This document shows, one piece after another, positions 16,840-25,531 of a DNA stretch of 63,418 nucleotides (position 1 is its first letter; each line of letters opens with the position of its first letter). Origin of the DNA: Bacteriovoracaceae bacterium. Its GTDB lineage: Bacteria; Bdellovibrionota; Bacteriovoracia; Bacteriovoracales; Bacteriovoracaceae. The notes under the pieces were generated by a model, which was not told the DNA's origin, made no database searches, and saw only the letters and a list, made by a program, of their open reading frames with translations. The DNA lies in assembly GCA_016786485.1 (NCBI GenBank), contig JAEUWD010000021.1, positions 1 to 63,418 on the forward strand, written 5' to 3'. Position numbers and translations under genes: made by a program.

Positions 16840-17984
16840 CCTTTTAACTGTTGTTTAAGTTGCTTGGCCGCCATGGCATATCCTCCATTCCCACCGTCGA
16901 TAAAATGGATATGCTCACCATCTTTTACATCTTGAACCAAACATGTCATGAGTGAATCTTCTGAGATATGAATGCCATAATAAATTTTTTGCTCTTGGTA
17001 CATCTCTTTGAGATAGTTTTCGATTTGTTCAAATTGTCTATGAGTACAATCCAATATCATTCGCAACATATCATCAAACTTTCGATAGTCACTGTGAGTT
17101 TTCATGCTAGCAGCATATTTTTTTGGATTAAAAATCAGTGGATTGAGGTTGAATTTAAAAATTAAAACTGACATGAAAATTTCAAAAGCACGGGCGAGAA
17201 ATGAAAGCGTCAATAAACTACTGTGATATTTCATTTCTTCTTGCAAGCACTGCCGAAGGCCTTTATAACTGGTCGCTTGTAAATTGACCGGATTGGCAGC
17301 ATCTAGCTTACCATCAAAAATCTCATTTAATTTCTGTATGACGTTGTGATAAGTAGCTGCTTCATCTTTTTCGCGACTTACGACCAATAGAGAAATAATT
17401 TTACCATGAGTACTTCTGATAGGCTTCCAACGACAAGAAAGACCGGTAAGGTTTGCTTCAGAAGTTTCAATTAACTTGGCCTCATATTGATCAGCTGAAT
17501 TTTTTATTTTTTTCTCCGCTAACGCCAAACCACCACCGCGGAAAATCGCTACCGATTTTTTGCCAACCAGTTGGTATTTAGCAACTTCGATTTTTCCACC
17601 CAAATCAAGAATTTCTTGCATTTTTATAATGCCAACTCGCAATCCTAAATTAAATTTTTTTTCAGACAAAGAACGAAGCGCTACTAATTCTTTCGTCACG
17701 GCCAAAAGATGATGTTCTGGCACTAACAAAGTTGCCCCATCTCCACCAAAGACAAAAGGAAAAGCTTCCTGCTTCATCGCATTTTGAGCACATGCGATGG
17801 TCGCAGCACCGACAGTGTTTACATCCTTGTAGCGCCCAGCTTCAATCGCTTTAGTTGAACCTTTAACATCGGTGATAATCACATGCCAATCATTTGGAAC
17901 AGGAGCGAAATACTGATCTTGAGTTAAACTTTCAAAATCAGTAAACGCTGTCATGACTTCATAGAAATTTGTTTTTTGCATCAC
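16836..17984 (-). CDS. DUF3095 protein, class III nucleotide-cyclase-like
   Basis: 382 residues matching DUF3095, a family of unknown function. The N-terminal half resembles a class III adenylate/guanylate cyclase domain. HVIITDVKGSTKAIEAGRYKDVNTVGA corresponds to the first metal-binding strand and helix (Asp at about 39), and FVFGGDGATLLVP to the second strand-hairpin. Whether it makes a cyclic nucleotide is unknown. The C-terminal half (about 230-382) is unique to the family. It lies just after the hppA terminator and overlaps proA by 4 bases at its end; no clear own promoter was seen. Confidence 0.75.
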   Translation of the reverse strand: MMQKTNFYEVMTAFTDFESLTQDQYFAPVPNDWHVIITDVKGSTKAIEAGRYKDVNTVGAATIACAQNAMKQEAFPFVFGGDGATLLVPEHHLLAVTKELVALRSLSEKKFNLGLRVGIIKMQEILDLGGKIEVAKYQLVGKKSVAIFRGGGLALAEKKIKNSADQYEAKLIETSEANLTGLSCRWKPIRSTHGKIISLLVVSREKDEAATYHNVIQKLNEIFDGKLDAANPVNLQATSYKGLRQCLQEEMKYHSSLLTLSFLARAFEIFMSVLIFKFNLNPLIFNPKKYAASMKTHSDYRKFDDMLRMILDCTHRQFEQIENYLKEMYQEQKIYYGIHISEDSLMTCLVQDVKDGEHIHFIDGGNGGYAMAAKQLKQQLKG

Positions 17985-17993
17985 TTAATCTTT

Positions 17994-18032
17994 AAAAAAA
18001 GGCCGGGAACCAGATTTCACTGACTCCCGGCC
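17994..18032 (-). terminator. Strong intrinsic terminator of the pyrophosphatase gene
   Basis: A perfect 8-base-pair GC-rich stem (18001-18008 with 18025-18032) is followed on the minus strand by seven T (17994-18000), starting 15 bases after the hppA stop. Confidence 0.9.
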
Positions 18033-18047
18033 CGTTATAAGAACAAA

Positions 18048-20516
18048 TTAGGCCATAGCTGCTTTCGTTTTTGCCTTTGTTTCAGCAATTGATTCTTTCG
18101 TAATTCTCATTCCATAGAATGAACGAAGAACGAAGAATAAACCAACTACAAAGAAGAACATACCCACGTATTTCGACATTTGGGCGAAATCTGGACTCAC
18201 TGCGATTTCTACCGCTAATAAACCAAACAATGTTGTAAATTTAATAACCGGGTTAAGTGCAACTGATGATGTATCCTTGAACGGATCACCTACAGTATCA
18301 CCAACAACAGTCGCCGCATGTAACGGAGTACCTTTAGCGCGTAAATCAACTTCAACCACTTTCTTAGCGTTATCCCATGCACCACCAGCATTTGCCATAA
18401 AGATCGCTTGGAATAGACCAAAAACGGCAATTGAGATTAAGTAACTTGCAAAGTAAGTTGGATCAAAACAGGCGAAAGCCAATGTGAATGAGAAAACAAC
18501 ACCAAAGATGTTGATCATTCCGGCCTGAGCATATTGTGTACAAATTTTTACAACTTCGATTGAATCTTTTTCTGAAGCTTTAGCACTTCCATCAAGACGA
18601 ATATTTTTCTTGATGAATTCAACCGCACGGTACGCACCAGTTGTAACCGCTTGAGTAGCAGCACCAGTGAACCAGTAAACAACGGCTCCACCAGTAATTA
18701 ATCCTAATAAAACGCGTGGATCTAAAAGATCTAATTTAAGGTTTAGAAGAAGGATGATTGAGAAGATCATCGTCGTCGCACCAATAACCGCGGTACCAAT
18801 TAATACTGGCTTAGCAGTTGCTTTGAACGTGTTACCCGCTGAATCGTTTTCTTCCAAATAGTATTTCCCTTGTTCAAAATCAGGCTCGAAACCAAATTGA
18901 GATTTAATTTCTTGTTTAATACCTGGAAGAGTTTCAATCAATGAAAGCTCAAAGACTGATTGAGCGTTATCTGTCACTGGACCATAACTATCAACTGCAA
19001 TAGTAACTGGACCCATACCTAATAGACCGAAAGCAACGAGACCAAAAGCGAAGATCGCTGGGAAAACCATGAACTCGCCTAGACCTTGTAGAGATGTCCA
19101 ATAAGCAGCTCCCATGAGACCAACAATTGTCATACCTTTCCAGAAAGCTGAAAAGTTACCAGCTACGAAACCAGCGAGAATAGTAAGAGAAGCTCCACCT
19201 TCGCGAGAAGCGGCAACGGTCTCAGCAACGTGCTTCGATTTTGCTGAAGTGAAAACTTTTGTTAATTCAGGAATGAGAGCAGCTGCAATAGTACCACAGC
19301 TGATGATGGTAGAAAGTTTCCACCAAAGACCTGAAGGTAAATCACCAATTAAAATATTCGAAACGCCGTAAGTTACGACGATTGAAATGATCGAAGTGAT
19401 CCATACTAATAATGTTAATGGCATTTCGAAGTCGAAATGTTTTTTATCAGCGTACATTGAGCGACAAAGAGCTTCGTTAATCCAGTAAGAAACGATTGAG
19501 GTGACAACCATTAATACTCGCATAGCAAAGATCCAAACGATAAGTTTCGCTTGAAGATCAAGACCATTTGGTAACATAGTTAAACCTTCGCCATTTAGAC
19601 CACCTGTTTTACCAGCTGCTAAAACGATGAAACTAATTAACGCTACACCAGTTACGCCGTAAGTTTCGAAACCATCAGCGGTTGGACCAACAGAGTCACC
19701 AGCATTATCACCAACACAGTCAGCGATAACACCTGGGTTACGGGCGTCGTCTTCTTTAATATTGAAAACAATTTTCATTAAGTCTGAACCAATATCAGCG
19801 ATCTTTGTGAAGATACCACCTGCGATACGTAGAGCTGAAGCACCTAAACTTTCCCCTACCGCAAAACCGATAAAGCATGCGCCAGCAGAAGTTCTATCCA
19901 CGAATAGTAGAATGAATAACATCATGATTAATTCAACACAGATCAAAAGCACACCAATCGACATCCCTGAACGAAGTGGAATACCCATAACTTCGTACGG
20001 CTTACCAGCAAGAGAAGCGAAAGCTGTTCTTGAGTTGGCCCAACAGTTAATGCGAATACCAAACCAAGAAACAAGTAATGAACCTAGAATACCTAGAACT
20101 GACCAACTTAAGATAAGAAATGTCTTACCCATCGTCATGTGTTGTAGACCAAAGAAGTACCAGAAAATACAAGCACCAATGATAATTTCTAGAACAACTA
20201 GAAATTTTGCTTGTTGGACTAAGTAGGCAACACAAGTTTTGTAAATCAATGCTGATACTTCTAACAATGATTTATGAGCTGGTAATTTCTTAACTTTAAA
20301 AAATTCCCAAATACCAAAGCCCATACCGATAAAAACGACCAGCATGCCCCAGCCTAAAATAGTTGTACCAGACATTTCGCTTCCAAAAACGTTAAACATA
20401 ACGTTGAGATCTGGAATCGGAAGGTCAGCTTCGCTACCGAAGGCCTTTCCACCTAATCCAAGCGTTGAAACGCTCATGAGCAGGTACCATAAATTCTTTT
20501 TGATTTGATTTAACAT
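18048..20516 (-). CDS. hppA: Membrane-bound ion-translocating pyrophosphatase
   Basis: 822 residues. The enzyme hydrolyses PPi and pumps H+ and/or Na+ across the inner membrane. The substrate-site block reads DCVGDNAGDSVGPTADGFE, the variant seen in Bacteroides/Leptospira-type enzymes rather than DNVGDNVGDVAG. The C-terminal GDTVGDPFKDT block is intact. The position deciding K+ dependence reads GNTFKAT, with Lys, as in K+-independent enzymes. About 16 hydrophobic segments are visible. The start is the ATG at 20516, preceded by AGGAGAAACTT; an upstream in-frame start at 20573 is unlikely. It ends with a strong terminator, so it is monocistronic. Confidence 0.95.
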   Translation of the reverse strand: MLNQIKKNLWYLLMSVSTLGLGGKAFGSEADLPIPDLNVMFNVFGSEMSGTTILGWGMLVVFIGMGFGIWEFFKVKKLPAHKSLLEVSALIYKTCVAYLVQQAKFLVVLEIIIGACIFWYFFGLQHMTMGKTFLILSWSVLGILGSLLVSWFGIRINCWANSRTAFASLAGKPYEVMGIPLRSGMSIGVLLICVELIMMLFILLFVDRTSAGACFIGFAVGESLGASALRIAGGIFTKIADIGSDLMKIVFNIKEDDARNPGVIADCVGDNAGDSVGPTADGFETYGVTGVALISFIVLAAGKTGGLNGEGLTMLPNGLDLQAKLIVWIFAMRVLMVVTSIVSYWINEALCRSMYADKKHFDFEMPLTLLVWITSIISIVVTYGVSNILIGDLPSGLWWKLSTIISCGTIAAALIPELTKVFTSAKSKHVAETVAASREGGASLTILAGFVAGNFSAFWKGMTIVGLMGAAYWTSLQGLGEFMVFPAIFAFGLVAFGLLGMGPVTIAVDSYGPVTDNAQSVFELSLIETLPGIKQEIKSQFGFEPDFEQGKYYLEENDSAGNTFKATAKPVLIGTAVIGATTMIFSIILLLNLKLDLLDPRVLLGLITGGAVVYWFTGAATQAVTTGAYRAVEFIKKNIRLDGSAKASEKDSIEVVKICTQYAQAGMINIFGVVFSFTLAFACFDPTYFASYLISIAVFGLFQAIFMANAGGAWDNAKKVVEVDLRAKGTPLHAATVVGDTVGDPFKDTSSVALNPVIKFTTLFGLLAVEIAVSPDFAQMSKYVGMFFFVVGLFFVLRSFYGMRITKESIAETKAKTKAAMA

Positions 20517-20613
20517 AAGTTTCTCCTGAAATCCGACAGTGGCCGGTCGCACTTTTGACAGAAACAAGAGCACGCACGCTTCATGTCAGGAGGTTATTAT
20601 TAATAGGTAGATA

Positions 20614-20642
20614 TATATATAGTGGAACAAATAAAATCACAA
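20614..20642 (-). promoter_or_regulatory. hppA promoter
   Basis: On the minus strand TTGTGA (20637-20642) and TATATA (20614-20619) with a 17-base spacer. The leader would be about 90 bases long; no known riboswitch (including the fluoride type often linked to pyrophosphatases) could be recognised in it. Confidence 0.5.
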
Positions 20643-20688
20643 CCACTTCATTGCCGGATTGAGAGCAAATGACTCTTCGCAAAACTTA

Positions 20689-21462
20689 TTATTTTAAATA
20701 GAGATCACAGGTTTTAACAAAGATCTCAAAAAATTTCTCGTTTGAAATGGCGGTTAATTTCCCTTGAGAAGAAATTTTCATAAACTCCGGCATCACATCT
20801 TTCATTTTCCGTCGCGGATTTAGATAAGCGATATATAAATCCACTTTGGGCCATGCCCCCTGTGATTGTCTTTCGATAAAAACATCTCGAGTTGCGATCA
20901 CGTTCTTAGGATCATCATCGAAAAAGAGTATTCTATGATTTTGCCTGCCTGTTTTTTGTAATTCAGATAATTCTTGAGCGTACTGGCTTAAAACTTCGGC
21001 CTTCATTTCTGGCGGGGTATCGGATTGAATCAGAAATCTTTCTTGGATTTCCTTATCACCGGTCGGTAGATAATTTTCTAAGGGAAAAATATTTGGCCAA
21101 TAACCTTGTGCTTGCATGTGAAGAAAAACTTTATAGATACTTTGAACGGCATGCCAACGGGCCGTTAGTAAATGCCCTTGTTTCGCGAGAGTTGGATCCG
21201 AGATCACTTTTTCAAAATAGCGATAAGCAGGGCCCAAATAAGCAAAATCTTTTTTTGCTAAATCTTCAGGCTTAGCATCGTCAATCATTTTTAAAAGGTC
21301 TTCCAGCAAATGATTAATCTCAGGGTTTTTATTATCACGCATACGCGCAAAAGTGGTCTTCATTAAAAAAAGTGTAAAATCCCAATCAAAAAAAATTTTG
21401 GACTCCTGGCTAAATCCAAACGAGCAATTGAGGAGGATAATAAAAGCGAGAATTTTCTTCAT
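20689..21462 (-). CDS. Exported HAD-superfamily-like protein
   Basis: 257 residues from the ATG at 21462, which begins a signal peptide (about 1-18, ending GFS); an in-frame start at 21531 would bury it. The mature protein starts with IFFDWDFTLF, matching HAD motif I DxDxT (D26, D28). Near residue 195 it has ILFFDDDPKNV, matching motif IV. The middle is helical. It may be a periplasmic phosphatase like class B/C acid phosphatases or DUF2608 proteins. The loop between motifs lacks an obvious motif II/III, so activity is open. Monocistronic. Confidence 0.65.
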   Translation of the reverse strand: MKKILAFIILLNCSFGFSQESKIFFDWDFTLFLMKTTFARMRDNKNPEINHLLEDLLKMIDDAKPEDLAKKDFAYLGPAYRYFEKVISDPTLAKQGHLLTARWHAVQSIYKVFLHMQAQGYWPNIFPLENYLPTGDKEIQERFLIQSDTPPEMKAEVLSQYAQELSELQKTGRQNHRILFFDDDPKNVIATRDVFIERQSQGAWPKVDLYIAYLNPRRKMKDVMPEFMKISSQGKLTAISNEKFFEIFVKTCDLYLK

Positions 21463-21601
21463 AAAGCGATAAACACCATTTGCACCAGATGAAGTAAATA
21501 CCCGATTGGAAAGTGTAAAAAAATTATTCAATATTGTTCAACCTAACGAAGTGATTTGTTTAGATTAAATAAATTTTTAGATTTTTTATCGATTTTATTT
21601 T

Positions 21602-21679
21602 TGGAGGAGACGATCGGATTTGAACCGATGGCTTTACGGTTTTGCAAACCGTTCCTTTGGACCACTCAGGCACGTCTCC
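21602..21679 (-). tRNA. tRNA-Cys (GCA), CCA encoded
   Basis: A complete cloverleaf on the minus strand. The acceptor stem is GGAGACG/CGTCTCC, the anticodon stem ACGGT/ACCGT has a seven-base loop with GCA at 21643-21645, and the T stem ATCGG/CCGAT carries the TTCGAAT loop. The discriminator is T and CCA is encoded (21602-21604). It stands alone between the HU-like gene and the HAD-like gene. Confidence 0.97.
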
Positions 21680-21746
21680 TCAAAAGATATGGAATAATCG
21701 AATAAACGGGCGTGTTTGTCAATGAATGGGATGCTGCATGAGAAGC

Positions 21747-22052
21747 TTAAGCTTCTCTAATAACGTACTTATCTTTACCTTGGTCGACGAGTTCTTTTAA
21801 CTCTTTACCTACTTTAAAGAAAGGTACTTTCTTAGGTTCAACCTTAACCACTTTACCGGTCTTAGGGTTACGGCCTTCATATGCTTTATAGTTACGATTG
21901 ACGAATGAACCGAAGCCTCGAATTTCTATTCTCTCATCGTTAAACAACGACATAATCATTGTGTCGAAACAGATATTAACGATCTTCTCTGCCTGCTGGT
22001 GAGGGATGTTGGCCTGCTTCTCAATAACTGAAATGAGATCCGCTTTTGTCAT
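21747..22052 (-). CDS. HU/IHF-family DNA-binding protein
   Basis: 101 residues. A histone-like dimeric DNA-bending protein: MTKADLISVIEKQ helix, RIEIRGFGSF turn, then the DNA-binding arm with RNPKTGKVVKVEPKKVPFFKVGKEL. The NPKTG tip with an IEIRGFGSF strand is closer to IHF subunits than to HU, but one gene alone cannot settle the name. A GGAG Shine-Dalgarno is present. A 20-base perfect palindrome sits directly upstream and may serve for regulation. Confidence 0.93.
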   Translation of the reverse strand: MTKADLISVIEKQANIPHQQAEKIVNICFDTMIMSLFNDERIEIRGFGSFVNRNYKAYEGRNPKTGKVVKVEPKKVPFFKVGKELKELVDQGKDKYVIREA

Positions 22053-22065
22053 ATTGAAACTCCGT

Positions 22066-22085
22066 TTTCAAATAACTATTTGAAA
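22066..22085 (-). promoter_or_regulatory. 20-base palindrome ahead of the HU/IHF gene
   Basis: TTTCAAAT-AACT-ATTTGAAA, a perfect 8-base inverted repeat with a 4-base centre, lies 14 bases before the ATG and just outside the Shine-Dalgarno. It may be an operator or a short 5'UTR hairpin. Confidence 0.45.
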
Positions 22086-22360
22086 TTGTTAATTTAATTA
22101 TATCGTTTTTTTAAATTGGATCTAATAAAAAATGAGCTCTCACAAAAAAAACTATCGGACCAAGAGCAGCCGATCTTTGGAAATGCCCAAAGTTATTGGC
22201 AAACACCTCAGCTTGTTCAAAAAACATAAATTGCTAAATATTTGAAATTAAAGGGTTATTTACTACTTTGAGGGTCTCAATATGATCTCATGTTACCCTA
22301 AAAATGGGACTCAAGAATTTGAGTTTATCTGTCGATAATTACTTGAGGTGGAAGATTAAA
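22086..22360. other. Intergenic region between divergent HU/IHF and lipoprotein genes
   Basis: Together with the palindrome this is a 308-base gap. It contains two small hairpins: ATCGG/CCGAT (near 22153-22175) and CTTTGG/CCAAAG (near 22176-22193), neither with a T tract. A GAGGTGGAAG Shine-Dalgarno for the gene at 22361 is present. No open reading frame or convincing RNA gene was found. Confidence 0.5.
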
Positions 22361-23935
22361 ATGACGTCACTCAAACTATTCATCATTTGCCTACTTAGCA
22401 TGCCGCTGTTCTTTGGTTGTATGACTGAAGTTATGAAAACAAACCGTCCGGTACTGGACGATATTTCCAGTGGTGGTGGAGATGGTGAAGATGAAGAAGT
22501 TGTTCGTCCCGATAAAGCTGTTTTTATTAAGAGCGGATTCTGCGCTTGTAAAAATGGTGTCACGGCGATTCTTGGTAACTGTGCTAGCTTCTGTGCTACC
22601 AAAGGTAACACTGGTAATAAAACTCTCCTTTACCTCGAAACAACTCTTGGACCAGAAATTTTACTGAATTCACAATTAGGAAATTTAGATAATTGGTGTA
22701 AAAAAGTTATTGAGTACACTGACGATGAAGGCGAAACACAAACGGTAGGAACGAACCCAAGTTGTAAAGCCATTCTACGAGACTCTGATGGTAACGAGAT
22801 TATACTCGATTCACCGACGGTAAGCTCAAATAATAAATTAACTATCGATCTTATCGATGGAGTTGTTGGCTTCAACAAAACATATGTTCTTAGTATTGTC
22901 GAAACAGAATCGGGTGCAAGTTCAGATAGTATTCAAATCAGAAGAATCACGGGTCTTGATTCAGTCAGTGATCTGTCTCCTTTGAAAATTGATCCGGCCA
23001 ATGGTTATACTTGTATCAGTCGTGGTTATTCTGTCGATGAAGATTCAGGAACTATTTTCTATGAAAGTGCTTTTAAACTTCACTATTATTTCATCGATTG
23101 GGATGCACCTCCAATCATTCCACAAGGCACGATCAATATTTTCTGTCATGACATCGCTGCTTTTGGAGCAAACGATAGTTCACTCTATCCACGTCTGGAA
23201 CTCAATCCGGGAATTTTTAGCGTGTGGAGTATGAACGATGCTCGCTTCTATGATAGTAAAATCGATCCGACTATCGGTACGGTTAACGGAAAACTAGATA
23301 TTCACGACATCATCGATGCTCTTATCAAATCTGATGGTGGCGTTGGGTTATCCAATGATATTTTCTTTAAACTCGAATGGCCGAACTTCCCACAAGGTGC
23401 GGCGACCGGTGATTCACAAAATCCAGGCGGAACATCGAACCCGCCAACCTTAGGTTACGTTATGTCTCCGTGGATCAATAGCACAACTAATATTTCTTAT
23501 TGTCCTACTTCCACTCATTACTATGGAACAAATCTGACGTTACAAGCTTTACGTGATGTGGTTGGGATTGATACCGAAGGTCTATATTTAGGAATTAAAG
23601 AAAGCGAATCACAAACTTTATCAGATGGTACAGTTGTGGTTGGTCCAGATGATTATGTTATTATCCGCGAAGGTTTATTACGTAGTATTTGGTTCTATGT
23701 TCAAGCCGGTCAGGCCATCGCTCCGACTCCATTAACTGAAGGTTCAAAAACGCTACACTTTTATTGGCCACCAAACATCAATGCTCCTTATATTAAGAAC
23801 TCAGATCAAAGACTTTATACCATTCGTCACCCATCACAAATTAGCAGTACCAGCTTAAATGGTGGTACAAGCCAAGTGAACATCACTCAGATTCCACATG
23901 ACAAAAAATTTGCTTGTGGCCCTAAAGCTGATTAA
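22361..23935 (+). CDS. Large hypothetical lipoprotein
   Basis: 524 residues from the ATG at 22361, which has a Shine-Dalgarno and opens a lipoprotein signal peptide (lipobox LFFGC, Cys at 20). After an acidic Gly-rich linker comes a Cys-rich patch (CACKNGVTAILGNCASFCATKG), then a beta-rich region with many Asp, Thr and Gly to the end. No family recognised. Probably surface or periplasmic, with disulfides. The stop is directly adjacent to the end of the convergent gene at 23936. Confidence 0.78.
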   Translation: MTSLKLFIICLLSMPLFFGCMTEVMKTNRPVLDDISSGGGDGEDEEVVRPDKAVFIKSGFCACKNGVTAILGNCASFCATKGNTGNKTLLYLETTLGPEILLNSQLGNLDNWCKKVIEYTDDEGETQTVGTNPSCKAILRDSDGNEIILDSPTVSSNNKLTIDLIDGVVGFNKTYVLSIVETESGASSDSIQIRRITGLDSVSDLSPLKIDPANGYTCISRGYSVDEDSGTIFYESAFKLHYYFIDWDAPPIIPQGTINIFCHDIAAFGANDSSLYPRLELNPGIFSVWSMNDARFYDSKIDPTIGTVNGKLDIHDIIDALIKSDGGVGLSNDIFFKLEWPNFPQGAATGDSQNPGGTSNPPTLGYVMSPWINSTTNISYCPTSTHYYGTNLTLQALRDVVGIDTEGLYLGIKESESQTLSDGTVVVGPDDYVIIREGLLRSIWFYVQAGQAIAPTPLTEGSKTLHFYWPPNINAPYIKNSDQRLYTIRHPSQISSTSLNGGTSQVNITQIPHDKKFACGPKAD

Positions 23936-24610
23936 TTACAGAAAATTTCGGACAAAAATTTCGATGGTCGGATCTAATTCGTAACGGAAAATAACGTAAA
24001 ATGATGAGACGTTAAGAGTTAAACTTCCAATATAGAAAACCAATCTACGCGTGAACCTTACGAAAAAATTGGCGGTTTTTGGCATTTTATAATTCCAATA
24101 AATCGCCACGATAAACACCACTAAAAAACAATAAAAGTAGCGGGTCAATTTGTCGCTCTTATTGATAATACTAGCTAAACGCATGAAAGCATCTTCATGC
24201 GACAAAAGTTCTGCAATAAAATCTAACATTTTGGGATAGCTTCGAAAAAAGGTTTCCCAATTGGAGCCTTCGACTCTGGATAAAATATGTGCTTTAACTT
24301 CATCTATCGTTTTACCGGCCAGTGGATTGTACTTAAGCTCAGGAAGATATTTCGTTTTTAAATCGGAAAGGCCACCCGACTCAGCCGCTTCGGCTTTATT
24401 CTGAGGTAAACCAATATACTTAGAGTCGGTTGGTACCGGTTCTTCGATAACAACATCGTACTCGTCATTAGGATTCACTTCGTTGATTTTTTTCTGAGCT
24501 TCGATCAATCGGTTTTGTGCTGCTTGTTTCTCATTAATTAATTCATCTGCTTCGTCTTGCGCAAATGCATAACCAAAAAATAGTAGTATGACCAAAAACA
24601 GCTTCATCAT
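23936..24610 (-). CDS. Membrane protein of unknown function, last gene of the Sec block
   Basis: 224 residues, not recognised. A signal-like N-terminus (1-17) leads to a Glu/Gln-rich coiled-coil-like stretch (20-45), a soluble middle (70-150), then two hydrophobic segments (about 160-180 and 192-212). It lies 3 bases after secF, so it is translated with SecD/SecF. A link to Sec export is possible by position only. It abuts the convergent lipoprotein gene. Confidence 0.7.
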   Translation of the reverse strand: MMKLFLVILLFFGYAFAQDEADELINEKQAAQNRLIEAQKKINEVNPNDEYDVVIEEPVPTDSKYIGLPQNKAEAAESGGLSDLKTKYLPELKYNPLAGKTIDEVKAHILSRVEGSNWETFFRSYPKMLDFIAELLSHEDAFMRLASIINKSDKLTRYFYCFLVVFIVAIYWNYKMPKTANFFVRFTRRLVFYIGSLTLNVSSFYVIFRYELDPTIEIFVRNFL

Positions 24611-24613
24611 TTT

Positions 24614-25522
24614 TTAAGCAGCAGAAGTTTCTTGGCGAAGTTTTTTTAATTTATCCAAAAATAAGGTGATATTTGACGCAACAAAAACCGATGAGTACGT
24701 TCCAACCACAATACCTACAGACATTGCCAAAAAGAAATCTTTAATAACACCACCACCAAAGAAGTACATCGCTAAACACACGGCCAGAGTTGTACCTGAA
24801 GTTAAGAAAGTTCGACTTAAAGTCTGATTAAGCGCTAAATTCATATTCGATGCAAGATCCTTTGAAGTACCGAGCTCATCGTTTTCGCGTATCCGATCAT
24901 AAACAACAACCGTATCGTTAACTGAGTAACCAATCATGGCCAGGATCGCACCAACAATTTGTAAACTGAATTCATTTCCAAACAAGGCAAAGACACCTAG
25001 GACTAAAATAACATCATGAATAGTCGCAATAATCGCACCTGGCGCGTAAACAAAATCAAAACGTAAGCCAATATAAATCAAAATACCTAAAAAGGAATAA
25101 AGCATGGCCTTAAAAGCAGAGATACGTAATTGTTTTCCGGCTTTGGGCCCGACCACATCCGTCTTTCGGATCTCAATTGAGTTATCAGCAAAATCTTTTT
25201 TTAACGAAGCTGTTAGTTTATCCGTAATCGCACTTACGTTCTCAGCATCAGTCGCAATTTTGATAATAAATTCGTTATTATTTTTTTCGCCAATATTTTG
25301 CACACTTGAAGAACTAAAACCTTCCTTCGCTAGTGTCGTACGTAATGTATCTAAGTCAATGGTCGAACCAAACTTGACTTGAATTTCAGCACCGCCTCGA
25401 AAATCGACACCGAAATTTAAACCTTTGTTGAATAAAATAACTAAAGCTGCCGCACACGCAATAAACGAAATGAGTGTGGCGAGATTAAAACTGCCAGTAA
25501 AATTAAAATTATATTTTTTCAT
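24614..25522 (-). CDS. secF: Protein translocase subunit SecF
   Basis: 302 residues. With SecD and YajC it uses the proton-motive force to complete Sec-dependent export. The first membrane helix is followed by NKGLNFGVDFRGGAEIQV, a periplasmic domain, and five more helices. The diagnostic AMIGYSVNDTVVVYDRIRENDEL block and the FLAMSVGIVVGTYSSVFVA end are present. A Shine-Dalgarno (AAAGGA) precedes the ATG and the gene begins 9 bases after secD. Confidence 0.97.
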   Translation of the reverse strand: MKKYNFNFTGSFNLATLISFIACAAALVILFNKGLNFGVDFRGGAEIQVKFGSTIDLDTLRTTLAKEGFSSSSVQNIGEKNNNEFIIKIATDAENVSAITDKLTASLKKDFADNSIEIRKTDVVGPKAGKQLRISAFKAMLYSFLGILIYIGLRFDFVYAPGAIIATIHDVILVLGVFALFGNEFSLQIVGAILAMIGYSVNDTVVVYDRIRENDELGTSKDLASNMNLALNQTLSRTFLTSGTTLAVCLAMYFFGGGVIKDFFLAMSVGIVVGTYSSVFVASNITLFLDKLKKLRQETSAA

Positions 25523-25531
25523 ATTATTCCT

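Noticed and set aside
18048-20516. hppA variant motif as a sign of horizontal transfer
   Set aside because: The DCVGDNAGDSVGPTADGFE form is known from Bacteroides and Leptospira enzymes and base composition is like its neighbours, so nothing supports transfer.
20517-20607. Fluoride riboswitch in the hppA leader
   Set aside because: The conserved bases of the crcB motif could not be found.
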